From contig NZ_CP088296.1 in the NCBI RefSeq assembly GCF_024666595.1, positions 2,842,501 to 2,906,500 of the forward strand: a stretch of DNA of 64,000 nt. Reading direction: 5' to 3'. This stretch comes from Sphingomonas sp. J315 (GTDB lineage Bacteria; Pseudomonadota; Alphaproteobacteria; Sphingomonadales; Sphingomonadaceae). Position numbers and translations under genes: made by a program. How positions within the stretch are numbered: the first letter of the stretch is position 1; the number at the start of each line of letters is the position of its first letter. The notes beneath the pieces are model-generated. The model was given only the letters and a program-made list of their open reading frames with translations, made no database searches and was not told the origin of the DNA. This document shows positions 52,398 to 61,184 of the stretch, one piece after another.

Positions 52398-53654
52398 TCA
52401 GTTTGAATAACGGTCGAGGCCGAGCCCGGCGATGTCGATCGCTGGTCGCTCTCCAGTCATCACGGCGGCAGCGACCGAAACGGAGCCGCATGCCATTGTC
52501 CATCCGAGGGTACCATGGCCTGTGTTCAGAAACAGATTGGACAGCCGAGTGCGACCGATAATGGGCGGCCCATCAGGTGTCATAGGGCGCAGGCCGCTCC
52601 AGAAGTTCGTTGGACCATCCTGCGCGGCTGTCGGAAATAGATCATGCACGCAATGCAGCAGCGTTGCCTCGCGCCGCGACGGAAGTGAGCGATCATAGCC
52701 TGAGATTTCTGCCATGCCGCCCACACGGATGCGCTTGCCCAGACGGGTGATGGCGATCTTGTATGTCTCGTCCAGCAACGTCGATACGGGCGCAGAGTCC
52801 ATGTCGGCCACGCGCAAGGTGATGGAGTAGCCCTTGACCGGGTAGATGGGGAGTCGGACGCCAACTTGGCGGGCGAGCAACGGCGAGTGGCTGCCGAGCG
52901 CAAGGAGGTATGCATCGCCGCGGATCACACCTTTGCTGGTCTGCACACCGCTGATCGAGCCGTGCTCTTCTTCAAGACCAAGGATTTCCGTCGAGTAACT
53001 GAACTCAACTCCGGCACTCGAGAGCCGCTCCGCGAGACGCGCGGTGAAGAGGTGGCAGTCTCCCGTCTCGTCGTTAGGAAGGCGCAGCCCGCCCGCGATA
53101 CGATCTCGCGCGGCGGCGAGACCTGGTTCGGCAGCTACGCACCCTTGCCTGTCCAGCAACTCGAACGGCACACCGTATGACCTGAGCACTTCTATGTCTT
53201 TGCCACTTGCATCCAACTGTTTGGCTGTCCGGAAAAGTTGCAACGTCCCGCGTGATCGCTCGTCATATGCGATGCCTAGAGAAGCACGAATGTGAATGAG
53301 CTCGTCACGGCTGAACTCGGCTAGGCGAACCATCCGACTCTTGTTCAGCGCATATCTGGCCTCCGTGCAGTTGCGGAGCATGGCAGCCAGCCAAGTGACC
53401 ATAGCGAGATCGGCTGCGGGCCGGACGATAAGCGGAGCGTGCCGCAACATCAGCCAGCGGATCGCTTTCATGGGAATGCCCGGCGCTGCCCATGGCGACG
53501 CGTAACCCGGCGAGACTTCGCCCGCATTGGCAAAGCTCGTTTCGAGTGCCGCGCCGGGCTGGCGGTCGATTACAACGACTTCGTGTCCCGCCCGCCGCAG
53601 ATAGTGCGCTGACGTAATGCCAATCACGCCAGCCCCCAGAATAACGGCTTTCAT
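52398..53654 (-). CDS. dadA: D-amino acid dehydrogenase
   Basis: An FAD enzyme that oxidises D-alanine to pyruvate and ammonia via an imine, passing electrons to the respiratory chain. The 418-residue protein has the dinucleotide fold [49 protein letters not shown] and the FAD-binding C-terminal stretch [14 protein letters not shown] then [14 protein letters not shown]. All family motifs present. The ATG overlaps the alr stop (ATGA). Confidence 0.95.
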   Translation of the reverse strand: MKAVILGAGVIGITSAHYLRRAGHEVVVIDRQPGAALETSFANAGEVSPGYASPWAAPGIPMKAIRWLMLRHAPLIVRPAADLAMVTWLAAMLRNCTEARYALNKSRMVRLAEFSRDELIHIRASLGIAYDERSRGTLQLFRTAKQLDASGKDIEVLRSYGVPFELLDRQGCVAAEPGLAAARDRIAGGLRLPNDETGDCHLFTARLAERLSSAGVEFSYSTEILGLEEEHGSISGVQTSKGVIRGDAYLLALGSHSPLLARQVGVRLPIYPVKGYSITLRVADMDSAPVSTLLDETYKIAITRLGKRIRVGGMAEISGYDRSLPSRREATLLHCVHDLFPTAAQDGPTNFWSGLRPMTPDGPPIIGRTRLSNLFLNTGHGTLGWTMACGSVSVAAAVMTGERPAIDIAGLGLDRYSN

Positions 53655-54793
53655 CGTCCGTCTCCCGGCGTCAGCGCAGTGCCGGCATTGCCATCAAGGT
53701 AGACGCGCGCATGGCGACGCCCCAGTTGCGTCAAGATTTCGTAGGGGATTGTCTCTGCGTCGCCGGCGACATCCTCAAGCGACTGCATAGGACCAATGAG
53801 ATCGACGAAGTCACCTTCATGCAGGTCGCCGGCAGCTACATCCGAAATGTCGATGGTCATGCTGTCCATCGAAATCCTACCGACGATGGGTAACCGGATG
53901 TCACGGAACCATGCGGCGCCGACGTTACCAAGACGACGGGGCCAACCATCGGCATAGCCGACACCGATGGTCGCGAGCCGCCGAGAATTTGGCGTCGCGT
54001 AAGTGTGGCCGTAACCGACCGCGCTGCCCCCAGGAAGTTGGCGAATTTGGATGATCCGGCTGCGAAGGCTCACAGCCGGCATGATACCGAGGTACTCGGA
54101 TTGTGGCAGAACGCCGTAAAGCGCGATGCCCGGGCGGACCAGCTCGAGATGGTAAGCCCCGGACAAGAATGTCCCGCAGCTGTTTGCGATCGAACGCGGG
54201 ACACCGGGAAATCTGTCGGCGAGTTTGTGGAAGCGGCGCAGTTGCTCTTCGTTGACCGGGAGACGAGGTTCGTCGGCGCACGCCAAGTGCGTCAGGACCA
54301 GTCTCAAATCCAGCTCGTCCGATAATGAGCGATCCTCAGCTAATTGCTCGACCACCGCTTCCGATATGCCCAGCCGCGACATTCCGGTTTCGATCTGGAT
54401 CGCCGCAGGCAACGCGGAACAGCGCCGGCGTGCCTCAGAGCGCCACCGTTCAATCTGCACGTGCGAATTGAGCACGGGGACAAAGCCGGCATCTGCACAG
54501 GCAGCCTCACCCCCGGGATCGATGCCGTTCAGGATGAATATGGTGCAATCCACCGACAATGTCGGGTGCAAATCCATCGCTTCGCACAGCTGAGCGGCGA
54601 AGAACGTGCGACACCCTTCGCGATACAGCGCAGACACGATTGGCCTAGCGCCGAGACCGTAAGCATCGGCCTTGACGACGGCCGCGCACTCCGTCGGCGA
54701 AACGTGGTCGCGCAGCACGCGGTAATTCGCACGCAAGGCGCTCAGATCGATAACGAGCCGGCTCGAGAATGTTGGGCACCCGATCATGTCCAT
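53651..54793 (-). CDS. alr: catabolic alanine racemase (DadX type)
   Basis: Converts L-alanine to D-alanine with PLP. The Schiff-base Lys is in [13 protein letters not shown], the catalytic Tyr in [13 protein letters not shown], and the substrate-binding motif in [12 protein letters not shown]. Length 380 residues. The operon context with dadA makes it the catabolic isozyme Dad[10 protein letters not shown] at 54793 is chosen as start, since a GGGGAAG lies in front; GTG 54796 is the alternative. Confidence 0.93.
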   Translation of the reverse strand: MDMIGCPTFSSRLVIDLSALRANYRVLRDHVSPTECAAVVKADAYGLGARPIVSALYREGCRTFFAAQLCEAMDLHPTLSVDCTIFILNGIDPGGEAACADAGFVPVLNSHVQIERWRSEARRRCSALPAAIQIETGMSRLGISEAVVEQLAEDRSLSDELDLRLVLTHLACADEPRLPVNEEQLRRFHKLADRFPGVPRSIANSCGTFLSGAYHLELVRPGIALYGVLPQSEYLGIMPAVSLRSRIIQIRQLPGGSAVGYGHTYATPNSRRLATIGVGYADGWPRRLGNVGAAWFRDIRLPIVGRISMDSMTIDISDVAAGDLHEGDFVDLIGPMQSLEDVAGDAETIPYEILTQLGRRHARVYLDGNAGTALTPGDGR

Positions 54794-54910
54794 CACTTCC
54801 CCGAAGGCAGTCTGGACGAAGCCGATGCGCTTTTTTAACCGATTCTGCGTAGAACTCTGCTATTTTGGGCAGAAGGTTGCATATATTGCGATAATTTGGA
54901 GGAATGCGCG
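54794..54910. promoter_or_regulatory. divergent control region of alr-dadA and the lrp gene
   Basis: This AT-rich 117-bp gap holds an inverted repeat TCTGC-TATTTTGG-GCAGA (54856-54873), with a further TTCTGC at 54843-54848, and the AT-rich GCATATATTGCGATAAT (54879 on). Lrp-type regulators bind such sites, so autoregulation and control of the alanine operon are likely. A GGAGGA (54898-54903) serves the regulator gene. Confidence 0.6.
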
Positions 54911-55357
54911 ATGACCGCACTCGACAGTATAGACCGCAGAATCCTGAACCAACTCCGTTTGAATGCGCGCGCCACGAACAGCGCGTTGGCGAAAGAGGTC
55001 GGGCTATCTGAGTCGGCGTGTCTCAGAAGGCTGAAGCTCCTCGAGCGCAGCGGTGTAATCCGCGGATACACGGCAATCATCTCCAGCGGCGATCCGGAAG
55101 AAGGCATCGATGCCGTTGTGCAGGTTGAGCTGGAAAGACAAACCGAGGAGTATCTGGCGCGGTTTGAAGCGGCGATGCGCAATCATGCCGAGATCCGGGA
55201 ATGGTATCTGCTAAGCGGCGCTGGGGACTACATGCTCCGTCTGCGTGTTTCCGACATGGAGGATTACGCACTTTTCCATCGTGATGTGCTGTCACGGCTT
55301 CCTGGCGTCTCAAGGATCAACTCTAGCTTCGCTATGAGAAGCCATCGCAAGGCCTGA
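54911..55357 (+). CDS. Lrp/AsnC family transcriptional regulator
   Basis: A 148-residue regulator. The N-terminal helix-turn-helix reads LDSIDRRILNQLRLNARATN then LAKEVGLSESACLRRLKLLE; the C-terminal RAM/AsnC ligand domain has ISSGDPEEGIDAVVQVELER, LLSGAGDYMLRLRV and FHRDVLSRLPGVSRINSSF. Divergent from the alanine operon and most likely its alanine-responsive regulator, as DadR in Pseudomonas. The start at 54911 has a GGAGGA eight bases before. Confidence 0.92.
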   Translation: MTALDSIDRRILNQLRLNARATNSALAKEVGLSESACLRRLKLLERSGVIRGYTAIISSGDPEEGIDAVVQVELERQTEEYLARFEAAMRNHAEIREWYLLSGAGDYMLRLRVSDMEDYALFHRDVLSRLPGVSRINSSFAMRSHRKA

Positions 55358-55768
55358 AGCGGCATTGGCCAAAACTGCCGCATTTGCGCGTGGCGAGAGC
55401 GGTTGTGGCCGATGTTCCCAAAAAAGCCAGCACAGCGAGATGATCGTGATGATGGCGACCGCGATCTGGGCGGAATTGATCAGCCGCCGAGCAGGAAAAA
55501 TCTGGTGGTCGCACAGAAACTGGTCGAGCTTGCTCCGAACGACTTCGCTGGACCGAAGCCGCCGAAGCTGTGACGGTGTGGCTTTCCGAACGAAGGCGAG
55601 CACCTCCCGGAAGTCGGTGTGCGACAGCACGGGATATCGTGAGAGGAGAACGGCAACACGGCCGTCCGGGTAGGCGGCGGCGCTGATGCCAAACTCATTG
55701 TGCCTGCGGCGCGTCTTCTTGCGCCGAGGTTGCAGCAGGGATGTCCGCCGACCAATGCGAGATGACAT
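55310..55768 (-). CDS. hypothetical protein with one membrane segment
   Basis: A 152-residue protein starting MSSRIGRRTSLLQPRRKKTR. A soluble N-terminal part (FGISAAAYPDGRVAVLLSRY, FREVLAFVRKATPSQLRRL) precedes one membrane segment (INSAQIAVAIITIISLCWLF). Its 3' end overlaps the lrp gene by 48 bp on the opposite strand. The N-terminus is basic. I do not recognise the family. Confidence 0.5.
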   Translation of the reverse strand: MSSRIGRRTSLLQPRRKKTRRRHNEFGISAAAYPDGRVAVLLSRYPVLSHTDFREVLAFVRKATPSQLRRLRSSEVVRSKLDQFLCDHQIFPARRLINSAQIAVAIITIISLCWLFWEHRPQPLSPRANAAVLANAASGLAMASHSEARVDP

Positions 55769-56025
55769 TCTATGACTCCGGAAAACCTCCGGCGGACCGA
55801 TCAAGGCACGGCGCCCATTCCGCCCATTGGCGATCTACGGTTCAGTAGAGATCGCGACCGTTAGCCGGACGCGGGATCGAACGCGCCCGGCGTCAGTCGC
55901 CGAATTTGAGGGGATGATCCCTGCCTTGGTGGAACCCGCGTGTCATGCCGCTAAGGTTAGCCCTACCAGTAATTTAAGCAAGTCCCGTGCTACATCGTCA
56001 AGAAAACACAACGAGTTAGTCATCT

Positions 56026-56358
56026 ATGCTGAAACTGCTGCTGTCCGTCATTGCCGCGCTTGCGATCACGATCGCTACGATCTGGATCAACCCGTCCACA
56101 GACGAACGAGCCATGTATGGATTCGAAGGCCCTTTGGAGCAGAATTGGTTGCCGCGCGAGCTAGGTGGATGGCCTGCACCGTTCCTAGCGGACAACCCGA
56201 ACACATCGGTCATCCACAAGATCGGAGTAGAGGATAACTTCCGCGCCGGCTCCTTTTTGGGCTCGCTGAGTTTTTGGCTCCTCATCGTTTTGATGTCGCA
56301 GCGTTTCTGCCGCTGGGTCGCGCGAGCAGTTGGTGCAAGTGGTCGAGATGGCGTTTGA
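56026..56358 (+). CDS. small hypothetical membrane protein
   Basis: A 110-residue protein with membrane spans at LLLSVIAALAITIATIWI and FLGSLSFWLLIVLMSQRF. A short soluble loop (MYGFEGPLEQNWLPRELGGW) lies between, probably periplasmic. No clear ribosome-binding site. The function is unknown. Confidence 0.6.
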   Translation: MLKLLLSVIAALAITIATIWINPSTDERAMYGFEGPLEQNWLPRELGGWPAPFLADNPNTSVIHKIGVEDNFRAGSFLGSLSFWLLIVLMSQRFCRWVARAVGASGRDGV

Positions 56359-56558
56359 CATGCGGTGGCCGCAGGCACATCTTGGGACGATGAAGCTCCG
56401 CGTGCGCCATCTCCGACGCCGCCTCCACGCAGGCCAACTCCTCGCGGGCATGTAGCCCCGGGCTCTCCCAAGGCATGTCCCGAAGAGCTCGGGGCCCCTC
56501 ACATCGCGATATAACGGCTGAGCGCTCAATCTGGCGTCGGCAATCCTGGAGATTTATC

Positions 56559-56975
56559 ATGAGCGCTACGAAAGCGGCATCCAAGCGGCCGCAAATCCAT
56601 ATGATTGAAGAGGAGGCGGACAAGCTGTCCGACCTTGCACTTAGCGTCGAGGACCGGCTTCCGCAGGTTTGCGAGTTGTTGATCCGCGAAACCTCCCGCG
56701 CCCGCTTGCACAAAGCAGCAACCATTCCCGCCGATGTGGTCACTATGGGCTCGTCCGTCGAATTTGTGGACGAAGGAACCGGTGCACGCCGCACAGTTCA
56801 GCTGGTCTTTCCGCCGGACGCTGACATTTCTGCAGGCAAGGTGTCGATCCTAACTCCTGTCGGAGCGGGGCTTATCGGATTGCGAGAGGGTCAGTCCATC
56901 CTTTGGCCCGATCGCGAGGGTAATGAGCGAACGCTGGTGATCGAGAAGGTCATTCAAAAGTCAGCAGCTGCCTAA
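56559..56975 (+). CDS. rnk: nucleoside diphosphate kinase regulator / GreA-GreB-like protein (Rnk)
   Basis: A 138-residue protein of the Rnk type, with an N-terminal helical hairpin (MIEEEADKLSDLALSVEDRL) and a GreA/GreB C-terminal domain: VVTMGSSVEFVDEGTG, DISAGKVSILTPVGAGLIGL, GQSILWPDREGNERTLVIEKV. Rnk binds near the RNA polymerase secondary channel. An open frame to 56475 precedes the ATG at 56559. A related C-terminal domain is found in the 60702 gene. Confidence 0.85.
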   Translation: MSATKAASKRPQIHMIEEEADKLSDLALSVEDRLPQVCELLIRETSRARLHKAATIPADVVTMGSSVEFVDEGTGARRTVQLVFPPDADISAGKVSILTPVGAGLIGLREGQSILWPDREGNERTLVIEKVIQKSAAA

Positions 56976-57050
56976 CTGAAAAGTGCCGGTTCGGGATTGG
57001 GACCCTCCCTTAGCCGACCGGCGCTCTCGCTCACTTAGTTCGGCTGAATG

Positions 57051-57230
57051 TCAGATCGAATGGCTTTTCATCAGTTGGCGCAGTTGCTTCCGGAGCGAGG
57101 AGCCGCTTAGGTACGCGGAGATCGACGCATAGCCTTCGGCAGCAAGCTTTCGCTCGAGGTCGGGAATGTCCTTGCACGCTCCCCCCTTAGCCAGTTGGAT
57201 GGCGCGCTCGATGATCGGAGTCTCACTCAC
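57051..57230 (-). CDS. small hypothetical protein, end of the cation-efflux operon
   Basis: A 59-residue protein from a GTG at 57230, overlapping the efflux gene's stop by four bases: MSETPIIERAIQLAKGGACK then DIPDLERKLAAEGYASISAY. Helical; the C-terminal stretch SGSSLRKQLRQLMKSHSI is basic. Not recognised. Confidence 0.65.
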   Translation of the reverse strand: MSETPIIERAIQLAKGGACKDIPDLERKLAAEGYASISAYLSGSSLRKQLRQLMKSHSI

Positions 57231-58147
57231 GCTTTTTCGCTCAGATCGGGCACGAAGCTCACTTGTGCCAGACGCCATGACTTGTCCGGATCGCCGGGCC
57301 ATATCTCGTTCAGCTCTAGCCCGTGAGTAGGTGCCGCTCCGTGCACTTCGGCATGAATAAATCGGCCTGTGGCGCGAAGACGAACGGATGATTTAGGATA
57401 CATTCTCTCAAGCGTTGTCTGTAGCGCTCTCGCGTCACGCGCCAGTTCTACCTTCCCGAGCCTTCGCGGCGTGCCGTCGACGAGCTCGGCCGTAGCGACG
57501 CGTAACGAGGTGATGCCGTCTTTGAGGATGCTGAATGAAATAAATGCAGCTGCAGCGGCATCCGCCCACCAAAGGCCGAGCGCCACGCCGAGGACGCCCG
57601 TGATACCGGCCAGCCCGGTCATCCAGTCCGCCTTCTGCATCATGGCGTCCGTATCGAGCACCTCGTCTTCTAGACGACGCGCGATCGGCTGTTTCATCCG
57701 ACCCAGGATCATTGGCGGCACGACCGAGTAGACGAGGGCCGCGATCATAACCCAGCCTTGCCATATGTCGCGGCCTGAAATGCTCACCGGCGGCATGGTC
57801 GGATGCTCGAGCGCGACTAGCGAGGTCAGCGAGTCGAACACGAGGATCGCGCCGACAGAGCATAGAGCGACCGCCGCGATCAGGGATGAGAGGCTCTGGA
57901 CGCGGTGGAAACCGAAAGGAAATGCGCGATTCGCTTCCTTTTGCTCGAAGTGCAGCGCCACGAGGAAGACGATGGCGGGGACGAGGCTGAGCACATCTTC
58001 GATCAACGCGGTCTTCATTGCCTGGCTGGAGCCCATCACCAGCCACATGACGACAACAACCGATGACATCCAGATGAGCGTCCACCATTCCAGCCGTCGC
58101 GCGCGTTGCAGGTCGCGACGGACATGTTCGGGAAGGCGGTCGCTCAC
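57227..58147 (-). CDS. cation diffusion facilitator family transporter
   Basis: A 306-residue inner-membrane metal exporter (zinc, cobalt, iron or similar) driven by proton antiport. Six spans can be read, including WTLIWMSSVVVVMWLVMG, LVPAIVFLVALHFE, LIAAVALCSVGAILVF, WVMIAALVYSVVPPMIL. The metal-site positions hold Asp/Glu: EDVLSLVPAIVF in span 2 and DAMMQKADW in span 5. The C-terminal soluble domain ends near LSEKA. Both ends are translationally coupled to neighbours (GTGA). Confidence 0.88.
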   Translation of the reverse strand: MSDRLPEHVRRDLQRARRLEWWTLIWMSSVVVVMWLVMGSSQAMKTALIEDVLSLVPAIVFLVALHFEQKEANRAFPFGFHRVQSLSSLIAAVALCSVGAILVFDSLTSLVALEHPTMPPVSISGRDIWQGWVMIAALVYSVVPPMILGRMKQPIARRLEDEVLDTDAMMQKADWMTGLAGITGVLGVALGLWWADAAAAAFISFSILKDGITSLRVATAELVDGTPRRLGKVELARDARALQTTLERMYPKSSVRLRATGRFIHAEVHGAAPTHGLELNEIWPGDPDKSWRLAQVSFVPDLSEKA

Positions 58148-58593
58148 TTCGCTGCTCGCTTCAGGAGCATCGCACGCGGCTGAATGAGCGCGATCCAGGC
58201 ATTCTCCCCGTTGCGGACCACAGCTACCGGTTGTGTATCACCATCTTTCGACTTCATCTGCTCGGGCGAAGGCATGATGGCAACACGGGTGGCCCAGGGT
58301 GTATCAGGCGCGAGCTCGCCAACGACGAGGTCGAGATCGCCTCGCTCGATCATGGGCAGCAGCGTCTCCGTCGAGCCACGCACGATGTCGGGATGGCTTC
58401 CAGTGTCCGCGGCCACCAAGCCCACGAGTCGATCAAGCGATGGATCATGTGGCGCATTGCCTTCCGCGATGACCCCGGCACGTAACACCTTCGTCTGCCG
58501 GACGCGGTCGATTGTGCCTTCTGGATCTTTCGGGATCTCTGAGCATCCGGCCAGCATGAGCAACAAGGCCGTGGCGAAGATTGTGGATTTCAT
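58144..58593 (-). CDS. lipoprotein with a substrate-binding-protein-like fold, half-size
   Basis: A 149-residue lipoprotein: the signal MKSTIFATALLLMLAGCSE has a clear lipobox LAGC. The mature part (KVLRAGVIAEGNAPHDPSLD, VGLVAADTGSHPDIVRGS, LPMIERGDLDLVVGELAPDT) resembles the first lobe of family 3 substrate-binding proteins, but only about half the usual length. It is first in an operon with the cation exporter (stop overlapping its GTG start), so it may hold metal at the outer face. Not recognised as any named protein. Confidence 0.7.
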   Translation of the reverse strand: MKSTIFATALLLMLAGCSEIPKDPEGTIDRVRQTKVLRAGVIAEGNAPHDPSLDRLVGLVAADTGSHPDIVRGSTETLLPMIERGDLDLVVGELAPDTPWATRVAIMPSPEQMKSKDGDTQPVAVVRNGENAWIALIQPRAMLLKRAAK

Positions 58594-58652
58594 GAGGCTA
58601 CTCGGTGAGCTGGGGGCGTGGCGGTCACGCTCCCAGCGTTTCGAAATGTAGG

Positions 58653-58859
58653 TCAGAGTGGCACCGCAGCGATAAACGGGTCCGCATCTCGTCCGTCGCT
58701 AGACGCAGGTCCGCGCGTCTGGTCGAGCTTGGTCGCTCTGTCGAAGTACAACTGCGCGAAGCGCCGATGGATCAATGCGATCCCAGTTTCCGACAACGCA
58801 GACTTGGCGAGATGATATCGAGCGCGCCGTCTGTAATAGGCGATAGTCTTTTCCGTCAT
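58653..58859 (-). CDS. small hypothetical protein
   Basis: A 68-residue protein, MTEKTIAYYRRRARYHLAKS then IALIHRRFAQLYFDRATKLD. A highly charged helical protein with an AGGGA ribosome site about seven bases upstream. Similar short proteins occur next to transfer genes in this group (from memory). Function unknown. Confidence 0.6.
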   Translation of the reverse strand: MTEKTIAYYRRRARYHLAKSALSETGIALIHRRFAQLYFDRATKLDQTRGPASSDGRDADPFIAAVPL

Positions 58860-59114
58860 GGAAGGTCCCTTTATGATGCAAGCGGGGGCTGCCGCCCTCC
58901 GGGAAGGGCGCCGCGCGGCTTGGGGAGGGAGTGTTGCCTTTGACCGAACGGCGCCCAGTTGGCGGTCGCGTGGGGCGACCGACCGGAGATCCTAGGCGCT
59001 GATCTGCGCGCCTAGGGATTCAGGCGCGGGGTGCTGCTACCTGCAGGGGATCGTTTCGATCAGGGCGCGGACGGTCGACATGAAGCGATCAAGATGGACT
59101 AAGCCTTCTTGAAG

Positions 59115-60065
59115 TCAAGCCCTGGTGCCAACCACCGCCTTGCGCACCGATGCACAGGCAATGCCAGCGCCGATCAGTGTCACGCCAGCGAAGTGAGACG
59201 GGCGGATAGCTTCGCCGAGGAAGATGGCGGCGAGCAGCGCTCCCATGACCGGCATGATGTTGAGGTAGAGACCCGCTGCCGCGGACCCGAGGAGTTCGAC
59301 CCCGCGATTGTAGCATAGGTAAGCAATTAAGGACGGGAACACACATACATAGGCGATCGCCATCCAGCTTTCCGATCGATTCTCGATCAACCGACCCGAA
59401 GCGATCTCGGCGATGTAAAATGGAAGGACAACGACAACGCCCACTGCCAGCGTGGTCGCCAGGAAGCTCAGGGGATGCACGCCTGGCCGTTTGCGAAGCA
59501 GCACCGAGTAGAGCGACCATATCACCACAGCGACAGAGATGACGAGATCGCCCGTGTTCATCCTGAGTGCGAGCAGCGAGCCGATATCACCTTTCGAGAT
59601 GATGACGAGCGCACCGGCGATCGACAGAGCGATTCCCATGACTTGCAGCAGTCGAACTCGTTCGGAGAAAATCAGAATGCCGAGAAGGAGTATCAGACCG
59701 GGCTGCAGTGACTGTAGGAGGAGACCATTGACGGCCGTCGTGGTTTGAAGACCAGTGTAGAGTAATGTGTTGAACGCTCCGATGCCCAGCGCTCCGAGCA
59801 CGATCATCATTCGCCATGAGGCGCGCAACGTTGGGAGGTCGCGGCGAAGATGCGGCCACGCGATCGGCAGGAGGATCAACAGCGCGAGTGTCCAACGCCA
59901 GAATGACAAGGCGACCGGAGGGACGAAGTCCCGCGCGCCACGCGCAACGATGGAATTGCCGGCCCAGAAGAGCGCGGTGCATGCCAGCAACAGATAAGGT
60001 GAGTGCCAAAGCCTAATGCGGCTATGAACTGATATGGCCTGAGGTTCGCTTGATGATGAGTTCAT
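59115..60065 (-). CDS. EamA family drug/metabolite transporter
   Basis: A 316-residue inner-membrane transporter with two tandem EamA repeats of five spans each: SPYLLLACTALFWAGNSIVA to LLLLGILIFSERVRLLQ, then MNTGDLVISVAVVIWSLYSV to GYNRG-type ...AYLCYNRGVELLG. The conserved LGEAIRPSHFAGVTLIG ends the second repeat. Substrate unknown; such proteins often export amino acids or metabolites. Confidence 0.88.
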   Translation of the reverse strand: MNSSSSEPQAISVHSRIRLWHSPYLLLACTALFWAGNSIVARGARDFVPPVALSFWRWTLALLILLPIAWPHLRRDLPTLRASWRMMIVLGALGIGAFNTLLYTGLQTTTAVNGLLLQSLQPGLILLLGILIFSERVRLLQVMGIALSIAGALVIISKGDIGSLLALRMNTGDLVISVAVVIWSLYSVLLRKRPGVHPLSFLATTLAVGVVVVLPFYIAEIASGRLIENRSESWMAIAYVCVFPSLIAYLCYNRGVELLGSAAAGLYLNIMPVMGALLAAIFLGEAIRPSHFAGVTLIGAGIACASVRKAVVGTRA

Positions 60066-60491
60066 GATGCGTGCGGCGCCGTTTGCAGCGCCTCTCGATA
60101 CGGTGGTATGGTGATCCCGTGGAGCGGATCCGGCGGGCCGCGGTACCCGCGAGCTTAGCGTTTCGGACTGCGCTCCGAATGAAGGCGGGGTGGCACATCA
60201 GATGAAGCCGTAGACATCGGACCTATCTAGAGGCTTTGCCTTGCTGGGCAAGCTGCTCCACGTATTTGACTTTGTTTCCAGATAGGCCATGATCGGCGGA
60301 TGTCCTCGCAGGTCCTGATCCGGCACATCGAAGTGCATCCCGGCAGCAGCACCGAGCGCCTGCCTGCCCTGGGCTGAACCTGCTAGCTGCAGGCATCTGA
60401 CCTAGGGCCCCTCCCCAGTTTAAGCTGGAATCGTGATTACCGATCGCGTGCGCCGACTTGGGTCTGGCCGCGATCGTGCGCGGAGGTTCAA
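60066..60491. other. 426-bp gap without a convincing gene
   Basis: Several short frames exist but none has a good start and family look. A minus-strand frame ends LSGNKVKYVEQLAQQGKASR (about 60223-60282), which could be the relic of a lost gene. Confidence 0.4.
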
Positions 60492-60689
60492 ATGGACAGG
60501 TTCGTGGTCGAGGCCGACCATCGGGTTGTAGGGATCGCCATTCGCGTTCCCGGAGGATTTCGGTTCGTGTGTTCGGATCCTGATTTCCAGGAGATGGACA
60601 GGAAAGTCTTCCCACGCGCGCGTGCGTTGGCGAGCAGTGTTGCAGAGCTGGCAAAGGCGCGTCGCAGCGCGACCAGCACGGTTCACTAG
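60492..60689 (+). CDS. small hypothetical protein
   Basis: A 65-residue protein, MDRFVVEADHRVVGIAIRVP then GGFRFVCSDPDFQEMDRKVF. A GGAGG lies five bases before the ATG. Its 3' end is 12 bp before the next gene and it looks like the first gene of a four-gene run. Not recognised, though similar small proteins occur in sphingomonads (from memory). Confidence 0.7.
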   Translation: MDRFVVEADHRVVGIAIRVPGGFRFVCSDPDFQEMDRKVFPRARALASSVAELAKARRSATSTVH

Positions 60690-60701
60690 GGAGGGTTAAA
60701 C

Positions 60702-61184
60702 GTGAATGCTATCTGTCCCTCCGTCATTGACTCGCTGGTGCACATCTGGACCGCGCTTCACAAGAATCTTGATGTCGAGATCGATGCCGGCAACGCTCGT
60801 TATCTGCATGGCGTCGTTTTGAGCATGGATGATGAACTGGTCGCGCGTCTGCTTTCGGCGAAACTGGCGATGTCGCGAATACCCGATGCTCAAAACGACG
60901 AAACGCTCGCGCGATGTGGAAGCGACCTAGTCTACTCGGTCCAAGGCCGAACATTGCAGGCAACATTGGTGCACGGAACTGACGTCAGTGAGCGTCGCCT
61001 TGGCGTTGGAACCCGCTTTGGGGCCGCGTTGCTGGGCCTTCGACCAGATCAATCGCTGCTTTGGCCGATGGAGCGAGGACGATTGGTAGAGGTGCGCGTG
61101 CTGACGATCACATCGCCAAGCCTCTCTCGCCAGCGCCCAATCTCGCCGCTTTTGAGGATGGGAAAGCCATGCGCATTTGGGTGA
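60702..61184 (+). CDS. GreA/GreB (Rnk-like) domain protein
   Basis: A 160-residue protein. The C-terminal GreA/GreB-like part reads VHGTDVSERRLGVGTRFGAA then GLRPDQSLLWPMERGRLVEV, close to the Rnk protein at 56559 (both have GLR-x2-QS-x-LWP). The N-terminal half (VIDSLVHIWTALHKNLDVEI, LVARLLSAKLAMSRIPDAQN) lacks the long GreA coiled coil. The GTG start has GGGAGGG seven bases upstream. The tail is basic and Pro-rich (SPSLSRQRPISPLL) and overlaps the hemD-like start by 16 bp. Confidence 0.75.
   Translation: MNAICPSVIDSLVHIWTALHKNLDVEIDAGNARYLHGVVLSMDDELVARLLSAKLAMSRIPDAQNDETLARCGSDLVYSVQGRTLQATLVHGTDVSERRLGVGTRFGAALLGLRPDQSLLWPMERGRLVEVRVLTITSPSLSRQRPISPLLRMGKPCAFG

Noticed and set aside
56282..56476. 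64-residue minus-strand ORF (REELACVEAASEMAHAELHR region)
   Set aside because: The protein looks plausible, but there is no ribosome site and it overlaps the 56026 gene by 77 bp; not strong enough to list.
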